Assembly (NCBI GenBank): GCA_023053545.1
Contig: JAKZAN010000004.1
Coordinates: 9,424,001-9,488,000, forward strand
Direction of reading: 5' to 3'
DNA length: 64,000 nucleotides
Source of the DNA: Lepidurus packardi
Taxonomy: Eukaryota; Arthropoda; Branchiopoda; Notostraca; Triopsidae
Shown: positions 41,402 through 52,600 of the stretch, piece by piece
Layout of the letters: each line of letters opens with the position of its first letter
Position numbering within the stretch: position 1 is the first letter of the stretch
The notes under the pieces: generated by a model
What the model saw: the letters and a program-made list of their open reading frames with translations, nothing else
The model's database searches: none
What the model was told of the DNA's origin: nothing
Position numbers and translations under genes: made by a program

Positions 41402-42518
41402 ATGGCTGAGTGTACCGGAAAATTCAAGTTGGCTTCCAGCGACAACTTCGACGAATACTTGAAGGCTATCGGTAAGAACCAATTGATCAATTTTGAAGAA
41501 AAGAACGAGAGAACATTGAAAGAAAACACAAGAAAACATTGATAAATTTTGACACACCACTTTTGCGAAAAATAATATCAAACTTGATGTATCGGCAGGA
41601 GTGAACATGATTATGCGTAAAATGGCCACTTCGTCTACGCCCACGGTGGAAATTACTGCTGACGGAGACGAGTACACCATTAAAACTTCTGGCATGAAAG
41701 AACTAATCAACAAATTTAAATTGGGAGTAGAACAAGACGAGACTACCGCTGACGGCCGCAAAGTCAAGGTAAGGAAACGCGAAATATTTGCACGGATTTC
41801 TTATTCAGCGGAAGTGAGAATGTAGTACTATATTATCTCATTCCCTTTAATCACTTCATCCAAGAAATAAACAGAAAAGTATTGCGAAACCAAGTGAAAA
41901 TTAAGCACAATGTTTTATTTTACCTTTAGAGCACTTACACCAAGGATGGCAACAAACTCGTCCAGGTCGAGAAAGGTGACAAGGAGAGCAAGATTGTTCG
42001 TGATTTCTCCAACAACCAACTCACTGTCGTAAGTAGAACTTTAGTTTACTTTTTTAAAAGCGACTTTATGCGATACATTTCGGTTGTACCTGAATCTGTT
42101 ACTTTTAGCGCCTTTTTCGAAATCACTAGAAATATGAGTTGTAAAGGCTTTCCTACCAGGCTAGAAAAATATCGAACTTTTAAGTGTTTGTTGTCAGCAA
42201 ATAGCTGATTTGTCAGCTATTTGCAAATGTGCTCTTTGCTCTTGCTCGTTGCAAATTTACTCTTAGCAAAGTTGCTATGAGCTTAAAATTTGACATTAGC
42301 AGATTTGAAATTCAAAGACTTGAGAAATGAGATTCGCGAAGTAGTTAACACCTCACAATAACTAATTATCGCAAATTGATCCTATAACTACTTAGATTAG
42401 ATAAATTAAATGTTCTACTAAAATGTAAGAAACTTTTGAAATTTAATTTCCTTTTAATATCTTGCAGACTTTGACCGTGGACAACGTATCTGCCGTGCGA
42501 AAGTATACCCCTCTTTAA
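41402..42518 (+). CDS. FABP: Fatty acid-binding protein, cytosolic (paralog 1)
   Basis: Four exons: 41402-41471, 41599-41768, 41930-42028, 42468-42518 (390 nt, 129 residues, phases 1,0,0). It is an intracellular lipid-binding protein with a ten-strand beta barrel that carries fatty acids or retinoids. The N-terminal signature GKFKLASSDNFDEYLKAIG leads into VNMIMRKM, and the last strand has TLTVDNVSAVRKY with the Arg-x-Tyr pair that contacts the carboxylate. The four-exon layout is the ancestral one for the family. It is followed in tandem by paralog 2. The tail is short (YTPL). A small exon-like segment near 42624-42648 has splice-like borders but no sensible place in the fold. Confidence 0.93.
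42197..42224. repeat. Perfect hairpin in FABP intron 3
   Basis: Stem GCAAATAGCTGA / TCAGCTATTTGC of 12 bp around a TTTG loop. The surrounding 100 bp contains further partial copies of GCAAATnTGCT-like sequence. Confidence 0.7.
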
Positions 42519-43106
42519 GCCCAGAATGTTACCATGAATATAAATCTACGATATTTGCCAATTTTTCTCTGTGAAATACAAGAATGCTGAGAAACTCGTC
42601 GCTTTCTTTTTTTTTTTTACAGGAAGCCTACAAAACCATCTACATGGTAAGGAATTTGCACAAAATTTCTACATTCTTGGTCATGAAAAATAGTCTTAAG
42701 CCGACAAGTGTTAACGCTTTTATCCTTAAGGCTTAAAGCGGTAAGCCTTAGTGGGATGAAAAAAGTGTTAATTCCGGATCCAGGGGCTCAACTTACACAG
42801 CACTGGGTATCTACTCGCTTAGATAGTTTTCTTCCGCTACATTTTGTTTCCGCCTGATATCGTACGATGCTTTGAACATCCAATGGTAGTTCCAGGGATA
42901 CTACACAACCACACTATGCCAACACCGCTCCCTAGGAAACGCAATGCCCAGGGCATTGCCGAAGTGGCTTCACCAAGCCGGTTTTTCCCTCATTCTACTG
43001 CCGCGTTTGGTCGTGAAACGAAGCCATTTCCTTCTACCACGTGGGTTCATCCAAAAGCTGACGCAAATTTATATCCCGACTAATTCAGGAAGATCCTTCT
43101 ATAAAC

Positions 43107-44591
43107 ATGGCTGAGTGTACCGGTAAATTCAAGTTGGAGACCAGCGAAAATTTCGAAGAATACATGAAAGCCTTGGGTAAGTTCGTTATTTGTTTATTTT
43201 TCAACGAAAACAAAAGATAACAAACCCTGCAGAAGAAAGGGTGAGAGAGTAAGTAAGTAATCTATGAATGAAACTTGTTGTTTAAAACGAAACCAGACAC
43301 AGAACGTCGCCAAAAAAATAAGAATGAGTTCTGGCGAAATTGGACCGAGTCTTTTTTCGCGTCTCGCTTGAAATAACCCCCCTTTTGCACCCAAAAGCCT
43401 AGCCTAGAGCACCAAGTTGTCCCCTAGGCGTAGGGCGATCAATACAATACGGTCAAAGTCGAGTTCCATAGCTTAGTGACAAGAGAATTTAATGCACATT
43501 ACCGAAGCGTATTAGTAATTTAGATGTACAATACGTTAGCATTTTACGTTAGCTGCTGTTAGCATTTTGAAGGTCTATTTGCGATTCAAATTACACGAGC
43601 TTAGGAGACGTGACGCAGATTAAATTTCGCTCTCATCCGAACTTCGTTTTGCTATTGCAAATGCAATGGACTTTGGAGCTCCCCAAAAAGAATGTGGGAT
43701 TAATAAGGAGCTCTTTCTAGACTACTATTTCTCAAAGAAGGGAGAGACTTGATGTCTGCAATGGCACCGGAAGACTTATTTATTTTATAATTATTTTCGC
43801 TATGATTCTTCGCGGTTCAAAAGCATCTTAGGGGAATTTGACGACGCGCTTTACCGAGCAGAAAATAATTAAAGCTGCACATAAAGGAGATACGTACATG
43901 GCCACATCACGTCAGGTTTTCATTAGCGTCATACTGCATTGTGTACTTCGGCTTGAGGGAGTATGACGATAATATTTTCAGAGAAGAGAAGTCTTAATAG
44001 GTCAGTGGCCCTTAGGCTACACTACAGGTGCCTTGAGATTAATTACGAAGTATGCCCAGCTGTCACTGCGGCTTTTCATTGACGTCATTGGCATCGAAGT
44101 TAGGCTGACGTGCCAAAAATTCGCATTTAAAATAGTTTTTGTTCAAAAAACAGAAGCAAAATAAAGGGTTTTAAATTTGCAATCTTTTGGCAGGTGTGGG
44201 GATGATTATGCGCAAAATGGGCAATAGCTTGTCGCCAGTGACGGAGATTACTCAGAATGGAGACGAATGGACCATAAACACTACGACCACGTTTAAAACC
44301 ACCGAGATTAAGTTTAAGTTGGGAGAACCCTTCGAAGAAGAACGTATGGACGGCGAAAAAGTTCAATCGACCATTACCAAGGAAGGAAATAAACTTAACC
44401 ACGTCATGAAAGGCAGCAAGGATTCCTTCATTACCCGTGAATTTGAGGGAGACACTCTGAAGATGGTAAACAAAATTAAAATTTCAGAAAAATGAAAGTT
44501 TATTAACTTTTAAATTTATTACGTTTTTTCTTTCCAGGTGCTGACCGTGGATGATGTTGTTTGTACTCGAGTCTACAAACGCAGCGAATAA
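43107..44591 (+). CDS. FABP: Fatty acid-binding protein, cytosolic (paralog 2)
   Basis: Three exons: 43107-43176, 44194-44465, 44538-44591 (396 nt, 131 residues, phases 1 and 0). The first exon is nearly identical to paralog 1 (MAECTGKFKLETSENFEEYM). The second contains VGMIMRKMGNSLSPVTEI and reads straight through the place where paralog 1 has its second intron (KVQ|STITKEGNK). The last exon ends VLTVDDVVCTRVYKRSE with the Arg-x-Tyr pair. Same predicted lipid carrier role as paralog 1. The first intron is 1017 bp. No clear TATA box precedes it; a weak TTATAT lies near 43068. Confidence 0.93.
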
Positions 44592-44592
44592 A
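44587..44592 (+). terminator. Poly(A) signal overlapping the FABP-2 stop codon
   Basis: GCGAATAAAC: the stop TAA (44589-44591) sits inside AATAAA, implying a very short 3' untranslated region unless a later signal is used. Confidence 0.55.
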
Positions 44593-47550
44593 CTTGAATC
44601 TCAAGTTTCGTAAACAAAAGACCATTGCTTGATTAAAAGGATTTTCGTTTCCCTCATGCTTTGACCGAATCTCGTAAGTTTTTCGAAATGCTGCGTAACA
44701 CATTAGCACAATGTGCTTGCTTAGTTAGCCAATGATAAAAAGCGGCTGTTCCTAAAAGAAAAATACAAGAAAACCATATAAAAGTCGTCTATTTTGCTGT
44801 TATGATTGTTTTGCAAGCTTATAAGGAAGACTATAAGATACTTGATTACAAGCTTGTTTTTCACGGCCTCCTATTGCTTCATTGACGTCATTAGATATTC
44901 TATAGGGGAGATCGGGGCACGTTGGTCGGTTTTTCGTTCTCAAGAGCCTAGAAGACGTTATATTAACGACGTAAAACTAAATTTGGTGTTTTAAAGAAGC
45001 ACTGCCATCCTAGTTATCGTATGATTTTTGATAGCGAGTAAGCTCAAGCCCTTATTTTTAATATTTAATTTCAACCAGAACCGATCAAAATTCACCAACG
45101 TTCCCCCCACGGGGTAGGTTGGGCAGGATTGCGGGGTACCTTGGGCAGTAACACTCATGCTAGTCTAGATTTGCTTTCGACCCGAGATCGAAACGAGACC
45201 AGCCGTACTTGCCATGGTCCGACCTGCCTCATTTTTTCCATCCGACCTGCACCGACGACGGCCACTGAACAAAAATGGCTACATGACAGTAACCAGTTAC
45301 TTAAATCAAAACTGGGCTTGTTTTGAAGGCAAAAGAGTCAGCTATCTCCACAAAAGTTGTACTTAGATAACTTAAAAATGGCACTCTTAGAAGATAAAAT
45401 CTCTCCTACTTTCTCAGTTGTTGCGTTTATGTGAAAGGAACGTTACGTGAATGTAGTGGATTTTTGTTTAAAAAGATGGCTCAGATATCTAAAATTGTTC
45501 AAGCTACCTACCCAAAGTGCCCCGGTCTCCCCCACGTCGTCTTTAGCTGGAGGCAATAGAGTACAACCACGGAAATTAACCCCGTGATCCCCATCAACTT
45601 TAAGCAACCGAAACCGGAATCACGTTGGCATGGATACATTGATAATGATAATGAAATTGCTTACTATGGCCTTTCATAAAGAAAACTTAGTAAATGCAAT
45701 TGAGACTTCTATGTTGTTTGGGTGAAAAGACGAAATTTTGCCTTTTTATTGCAACAACCACCTCGTAATTTAAGTCCTGTATAACCAAGTCCGTTCACTT
45801 CGATGGCACATTTACCGCTCACAACGTTCCATGCAAATTTTTCAACTTGCTAGCGATGGAAGAAGAAAGAAAAAATTACAGTACACAATCTATGGAGAAC
45901 ACACACACAAAGACTCACAAAATAAACTTAAAAAGAGAACGGCAAAATTAAAAAAACCATTACGGACGGTTTTTTGGGGGAGGGGGATAAGATTAGTTGA
46001 GCAATAAGGAGAAAAAATCTACACAATCCAACACGAAAAAGAGGAAAAATTATAAATCCAAAAATACTCCATCATCACAGCAACCAAATAAATGTCAACA
46101 TTTTTATAATAAACCTGATTTGGGGACATAGCATATCCTAATTAAAATTTCAAGACAAAATCGGTTCCAAAAAAATTAAGTTATTAATTGACATGAATCA
46201 TAAACGCATTCATTTCTGCGAAAAGGCGGTGCTAAGCTTAATAGTTACTGGATTTTTCTCCTTTAACTTTTTTTCTTCCTTACACTTAAACGATGCTCTG
46301 CCATAGCTATTACCTTGCGTAATAAACTCAAACATTACTTCTGCTTCATAACTGAAACTATGCGCTGACTTGACTTGGGCGTAAGAACATCTCTGCTTAC
46401 ATTGCGTAATGACTTGTTGGAAACGGCAAATGCTAACCATAAGGAGACAAGGACACATTCTCTTCTCTCTTTTACGCCTGAAAAGAAAATTTGGTTTAAA
46501 AAATAAACAAATTAGATCAAACAAACAAAAAACTCATAGAACAAATAACGACCTACTAGGAATAACCCGTTTCTTACATGACTGTATGGCCTATTTGACA
46601 CACGACGGTGCAGGACAGAAGATTTCCCAGCATCTTCAGATTTCTCAAACTTTTCCGACCAATTTTACAATTTCACATAAAAAGAAAATGGAAAAGATCT
46701 GGAGCGTTTCAGAAAAGTGTAGCGCTCAAAGTATTGCGGTGAAGAGCGTGGGACTTTCTTTTTCACCTCAACTTCCTCAACGGTAAGTTTTCAAAATATA
46801 AATAAAAATAAATCAGACCACCACAGATGGAAAATCTGATAATTCACACACTAGAAAACCCCCCAGTTAAAAACCCATACCAAATATTTCCTAAGAGGCG
46901 CTTTTTGGGTTTTAAAAAGCCTGTAAACCGGCTCTTAAAAATACTGGCAACATAGGTCAGTTTTAAAATCCCCCATAAAAATAAATAAAAGCCACAACCG
47001 GTTGAAAAACCTTGTGTGGATTTCCCCCAAGGGCTCAACTTGACCTGCGAACAGATTCCATCTCGTCCGTTCAAAAAAAGAAAAAAAAGTCCATCCAGAC
47101 CTTGACTCTTTCCTAAACAGGGAAGAATTCTAAACTTGAGATAATTGCAGTACTCGGCCAGAGGAACCAGACCGAGACTATCACTAATTTTAGACTAAAG
47201 TAGGTGGAGTTTTCTAAACCTCCAAGGAAAAGTGTTACTCTTTCAAATTCCAGACGATTTCAACCCAAACGAAATGTGCATTCCTAACTTAACAAAGCCA
47301 AACATTTGTTCAGTTTCAGTTCCAAACAAACCATTTGTTCAGTTCCAAAGTATTCAAACGTATTGTTAATAATAAGAATAATGCAGTGAACAGTATTATA
47401 ATTAATACAAAATAATATAATAAAAATAAAGTTATTGAACTTGCTCCTCAATTCGGATTGTTTAATATCTATTTTGTGTAAAATAAATTTCTGAGATAAT
47501 TTTTTTAAAAATGGCAATACCTGGGTTTACAAAAAACTGGTCATTCTCGT
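44592..47550. other. Spacer between FABP-2 and the PTB gene
   Basis: No gene recognised. It contains the inverted-repeat element at 44905-45532. A TATAAAAG sequence near 44777 has no coding sequence behind it. The segment nearest 47550 should hold the 3' untranslated region of the minus-strand PTB gene. Confidence 0.5.
44905..45532. mobile_element. Putative non-autonomous element with GGGGAGAYCGGGGCA ends
   Basis: The left end is GGGGAGATCGGGGCACGTTGG (44905-44925, given with 21 bases of which 19 match) and the right end CCAAAGTGCCCCGGTCTCCCC is its inverse. The span is 628 bp. The inside has related G-rich motifs near 45100 (GGGGTAGGTTGGGCAGG) and no open frame of note. No target duplication could be made out. 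Confidence 0.55.
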
Positions 47551-49689
47551 TTATCTCGGTTGCCGAGTCTTTTGCTGGTACATGGCCATGGGTACTTCCG
47601 ATCGCTCAATGTCATCAGCGGACAAGTCCAGATCATGGACCATCTGGATTAGCTCTCGTTCTTTCTTATCAGGCTGCCTCAAACTACCCTCGTCGCCGAA
47701 CGGTGCGTTGAGAGAACTATAGGACCTCGAACGGTGTTCCTGTCGTATGGAGTATGAAAAAGCTCGCTCATTCAAGTGTCCTTTCCGGTAAATGCCGGTG
47801 TTGAAGACGGAATCGTTATCTTCATCTGTTGGGGATGTAGCCGCTGCGTTCGATTTGCTCTTGGATTTCTTTTTTCCGGCTTTGGGTTGTCGTTCTAGCG
47901 TCGCCGGTACCATCGGCGGTCCCATCTGTGAGGTCGCCGTGTACTGTTGCTGCAAAAGGTAAGCTTCATGGGGAAACTGATTGGGTTGGTACGACGCAAT
48001 GGGGCTGAGCGGTCGCGTGGAGGTCGGCATGTAAATCGGCTCTTCCATGGCGAACGGTGGTCGCGGATGCTGCGGCATTCCAAACGCCATCGGCGGAGGC
48101 ATCATAGGGGGCGGAGCAGGCCCGCCGTTACCATGGGGCGGGGGCATCATCATGTACCCGGGTGGCATGGGTAGATGTTTCTGTTTCTTGGTCCGGGAGC
48201 TAAAAGTACCGAATTTGAAACCGGACTTCTTCGGGACGGGCATGGGCATGGGTACTGGCATGGGCATCATGAAAGGAGGCGGTCGCCTGACAGGAGGTAT
48301 CATCCCCATCTGTGAGTGAGGAGGCACCATCCCCATTTGTGGGTGAGGAGGAGGCACCATCCCCATCTGCGAGTGAGGAGGACGCTGCTGTACCCAGCCG
48401 TGAGGCGGTCTTTGGTATGCTACCGGTCTACTGACCGGCATGTTGATAACGCTGGCGGGTCGTCGGGATACCGGCCCGGGTAAGCCCATCTGCGGTACCA
48501 TGGATACCATGGGATAACCTTGTGGGTACCCTTGTGGGGACATGTAGACCATTTCCTCTCCTCGAGAGGCCGAATGCGAGCGCGGTTTCTTGTCTTTCCG
48601 TTTCTTCACCTTGCTGTTCGACTGCAAAGTTGAGTAATCCGCCGGAGGAGGCGGAGGCGCCGACGTTGGAATCGCCATTTGCCTGGGTCGCGTCACTCGC
48701 TGATTCTGTGCCAAAACTGAGCCGGAAGAGCGGATGCTGCGGAGGGTATTCGTGCCGTACTCTGCGTAAACCAAATCTTGCACCGATCCGTTGCGTTGCA
48801 TGTGACCTGAAGGAGAGGATGCCGCCCAGACTTTGTGCGTTTCGTCGCCGTTGTAGATGGAGACTTCATCCGTCGAAACGTTGTCTAAGATTGTCATAGA
48901 GGCCGAGGCACTCCCCATGCCGTTACTTTGGCGACTACTCATCATGTGTTCATGGTTGGGCCCGGTCCCGTTACGTGGTAAGCCGTTTTGGTTCGCCCGC
49001 CATTCCTCCACCTTTTCAATAGAATCCAAGGTGACTTCAGCCTGGGCCTGGACCGCATTAGGGCCGTTGGGTCGAATTGTTCTCACCACGGAACCGGGTG
49101 AGGTATTGCCGTTAGTGGTCGGCCCGTCATATGCGTTGGCAGTCCCGTTCTCAATCCTTTGAGCATAGGTCGAGTCGGCGTAAGCATGGAAACAGCAGCG
49201 GACTAATGCGTTGGCCGCTGTTTCGCGTTTGCAAATGAATACGTGGCATTCCAGGACTTTAATCCCTGTCGTTCGCCGCAAGATGCAGGCAAACAATGGC
49301 GGATGATTGATGCTGGGACTGCGGGCAAAAGGCGAGTCTAACGGCAAGAACCGCGCTACTTTGTCCCCGGAGGACGACCCGGGTACCAAGACGTAGCGCA
49401 CCGCCGCGCAATAGTGAAGGCTCTCTATAGGGAAGAATCTGGCGACCCGTTTTAGATGCTCGTCCACATTTTCGAGTAGTAAACCGTTACTCCATACCGA
49501 CAGCCACGAGTCGATCCCTTTGGCCCCTAACGCGCCCTGTTCCGGGTATAATTCGCGCAGAGGTTCTTGGATGCCTTGGAGACCGTCTTTGGTGACGTGT
49601 GGAACCGCTGAGCCTAAATACAGGACGCGACACCGGCAAATGGGCGTCGAATCGCTGCTCTGCTGTGTCCGACGTCGCGGTGAAGCCAT
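47551..49689 (-). CDS. PTB/PID-domain scaffold-like protein, single exon
   Basis: One uninterrupted frame of 712 residues; the start ATG has an A-rich context (AAAAAAATGG). Residues about 19-172 look like a phosphotyrosine-binding (PID) domain: CRCRVLYLGSAVPH opens strand 1, then KGIDSWLSVWSNGLLLE, FFPIESLHYCAAVRYV, FACILRRTTG and ECHVFICKRETAANALVRCC ending in a helix. PTB domains bind NPxY-type tails or phosphoinositides at the membrane. The rest is disordered: a Lys/Arg patch (KKRKDKKPRS), Tyr-containing and Pro-rich stretches, and a repeat of PPHSQMGMVPP type (plus coordinates about 48296-48382). The final 80 residues are well-ordered in composition (LIQMVHDLDLSADDIERSE). I do not recognise a named family for it. 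Confidence 0.85.
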   Translation of the reverse strand: MASPRRRTQQSSDSTPICRCRVLYLGSAVPHVTKDGLQGIQEPLRELYPEQGALGAKGIDSWLSVWSNGLLLENVDEHLKRVARFFPIESLHYCAAVRYVLVPGSSSGDKVARFLPLDSPFARSPSINHPPLFACILRRTTGIKVLECHVFICKRETAANALVRCCFHAYADSTYAQRIENGTANAYDGPTTNGNTSPGSVVRTIRPNGPNAVQAQAEVTLDSIEKVEEWRANQNGLPRNGTGPNHEHMMSSRQSNGMGSASASMTILDNVSTDEVSIYNGDETHKVWAASSPSGHMQRNGSVQDLVYAEYGTNTLRSIRSSGSVLAQNQRVTRPRQMAIPTSAPPPPPADYSTLQSNSKVKKRKDKKPRSHSASRGEEMVYMSPQGYPQGYPMVSMVPQMGLPGPVSRRPASVINMPVSRPVAYQRPPHGWVQQRPPHSQMGMVPPPHPQMGMVPPHSQMGMIPPVRRPPPFMMPMPVPMPMPVPKKSGFKFGTFSSRTKKQKHLPMPPGYMMMPPPHGNGGPAPPPMMPPPMAFGMPQHPRPPFAMEEPIYMPTSTRPLSPIASYQPNQFPHEAYLLQQQYTATSQMGPPMVPATLERQPKAGKKKSKSKSNAAATSPTDEDNDSVFNTGIYRKGHLNERAFSYSIRQEHRSRSYSSLNAPFGDEGSLRQPDKKERELIQMVHDLDLSADDIERSEVPMAMYQQKTRQPR

Positions 49690-52600
49690 TTTTTTGGTGG
49701 GCAGTTATGTTTTTATAGCTTTCTTTTGATTAGGGAGTGACACGATGTCAATTGGTAATTTTTCAAGGAAGAAACCAATGAGGTTCCAGCCAGTGGCGTT
49801 GTTCGTGTTGTGAGTATAACCCCGGAAATACGCTCGTCACACTCACTGGGCAAAGGCAAAAACCCTATGGAAAACTGCGTCCCAAAGCAAACTTATCTTC
49901 CCCGGCGTCTCTAACCAGAAAACCACATACGCACATGACACTCGTGCGAGTTTTTAAACTTGTTGCCCAGAGCACGTATATCCTGGGAAGGTGACGGAAA
50001 GGTTCAGCGACCTTTTTCTCCTCGATTTCTAATTAACTATACTGAGCCAAAGGAAGTCGATAACAGTCTCACCACGGATTTCTTTGAAAACAATATCGAA
50101 ATTATTCCTTTTTTTCAAGATGTATCTTCCTGGCGTTGGAAACTTTTAACGAGAAAATCCAGTCGTCTCTGTTTCACCCACACGATAGGGGCAGGATTGG
50201 GATCAGGGTCATTTTTTTTTAAACTCAGAAAACCAGAACGAAAAGCGTGTTCTCCACCGTGAAATTTAAGCAAATTTTCCGGATATAAATTGGGAGATAA
50301 CTGCTCAAAATGGAATTCCTCCCGACTTGTTTGGCGAGCCAGGTGAAAATGGCCGCTCTGGCTGTTGGCTGCACAACTCCCGCGAGTCAAGAACTAAAAG
50401 AACCCACAAGCTTTTCCAAAGTTTCTTCCAGGTAAGGGGATGGCTGGGAGTTCTGCCAGCCTCAGCGGACTGATATCAACTCCAAAAGGTCTTTGGGGCT
50501 TGGAACAACGCATAGAAAAATCCGGGTGGGGAGAGAGAGCTTCGGTTTTGGGCTTTTCTGGGTCCACCTGAAGTCCTTCTTCGGGGCGGTGGTGGAAGGT
50601 AGTCTCTGACTTGCGGCGATTTCCAAACGCTGGCACGTAGGTCGCACACCTTGGCAGATAATCAGTAGACCCCAAAACTAGTAGACTCTTCTCAGCATAC
50701 CACGGATACGGAAAAGGTTAAGACATCCCTAAAGGGATGAGTTCACCTGTATAGAGAATGCGCGATTAATAAATAACATCAAGGACAACCATGTAAGGCA
50801 CAACTTGAGTGATTAAAGTTCCAACTAAAAACGAAGTCGAAACTCGCTAGAAAATGTCATTTTACTATGCTTAGCATTAACTCTTTTGAGTTGAATTTTG
50901 TACCTACTTAAAGACGTGCGAAAGGGAATATTTACAAAGACTATTTTTAAGAATTTATATATTTAATTTATACATTTAATAATATTTGAGTATTAAAAAG
51001 AAGTATTTTTATAAAATAAGATTACTTGAGGAGATTATTTTATGCCACTCTAGTAGCGTTTCTAAACATTTCTAGACAAGTTTGCCAAATAGCATTTAAA
51101 CTACATAAAACAAGTTTAAAACATCGATTTATGTTCACAACTATAAAAAGGTATTTAACATTATTACTACATTCTTAAACACCATTTAAATGCCTGCCAT
51201 AAAGTGTTTACTAGCACCTCCTCCTTGACCTTTTAAAGAAGGTATACGTAACCATGCAAGTTTACACTCGATAATAAAAGGTGGTTCAACACTTGTTGCA
51301 CAATGTTTAGGACCTCAAACGTGCCCAGCGTTCGGAATGCCCTTCACTATCAATTCCAACTTCAATTAGGAGTTTCACGCCAGAGAGAATGGTGAGATTA
51401 ATAACAAAAAGAAGTATACAATTTTCACCCGCTTTTCTTTACCTGACTCTCGAGGTAAAAGAACACTGCACAAAGCACTATTTATCCCTATTCCAAATCG
51501 AGCAGTTAATAACGAAGAGCAATGGCAGGAATGCGATGGACCATGGCTCTAACTACGGTAACATTCTGCTGGTAGTTGCTTTGAGACCCGTAGCGTAGCA
51601 AAATAGCGCTTGTTGACTTTCCAAGGTCCTCGGTCTCCTCCCAAATGTTTCTCTACCAATGAAATCGTTTGGAACACTCGATAAAACGCCCTGAGGGTTC
51701 CTGGGTATTAAGCGCAAAATACACCTTGATGATGAAAGCTTGGGGGGCTCTCTTTGCCAGTTGGAAAAAGCAAAAGTTGAGGATAATGGAAAGAGTTGAA
51801 AAGGAGAATAAGAGAGAAATTAAGAGGGGAAAAGGAAAGGGAGGGTTTTACTGACTAGCTAAAGGTTTTGTAAGCAACAAAGAGCAAAAAAGATGAGATG
51901 TTCACACGGGTACTTCATTCATCCTTCCCTTCTTCTTCTTCTTCTTTGCTTCTCCTCTATTCTTGTTTGCTATAATTTTACATGAAACTATGAATAAGAA
52001 GGCATTCTGAGTCATACTGCTGTACTGCCTGTCAGCTGTACCCAGTAACGTATCGTTGTATCGTTTACCTAGCTCACCTGTTCGTGCTCTGTATCTGAAA
52101 CGCGAGATTCTTAAGTTTGAAAGTCACGCAAACTCACCTTTTCCTGGCCTTGAGAATAATTTTGTACCACGATAATTCCATTAAAATAAACTCGGATTCC
52201 TTTAAATCCAATTTTGCTTCATGCACATTTAGTGTATGTTAATTACATATATTAGATAATATTCAAAGATATATCCTTTGCAAGATTTACAGACACTTAT
52301 TTTTCTGCTAAACCAAACAATGTTTTGCGAAATAAAATGGAAATAAAATTAGCCGGATTTGAATTTTTAAATTAAAAAAAACTGGGCAGATATTTCCAGT
52401 AATGCCTATCTTGCTAATTGGGTCATTGCGTGATAAGAAAATGGGCTCATAATGAGAACTGGAGGAAGTGAGAGTAATACTTATCCTTATACTTATGACT
52501 ACGACGACCGCCAAAATTGCGAAGGCTTGCATAGGTGAAAGGGAAACTTGGCTGGCGTGCTCAACTCCTGACTTTTAACTCCCACTTTCAACTTCAACTT

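Noticed and set aside
42624..42648. Extra exon-like segment after FABP-1
   Set aside because: It has AG and GT borders but encodes EAYKTIYM, which has no place in the lipid-binding fold; the exon ending at 42518 already completes the barrel.
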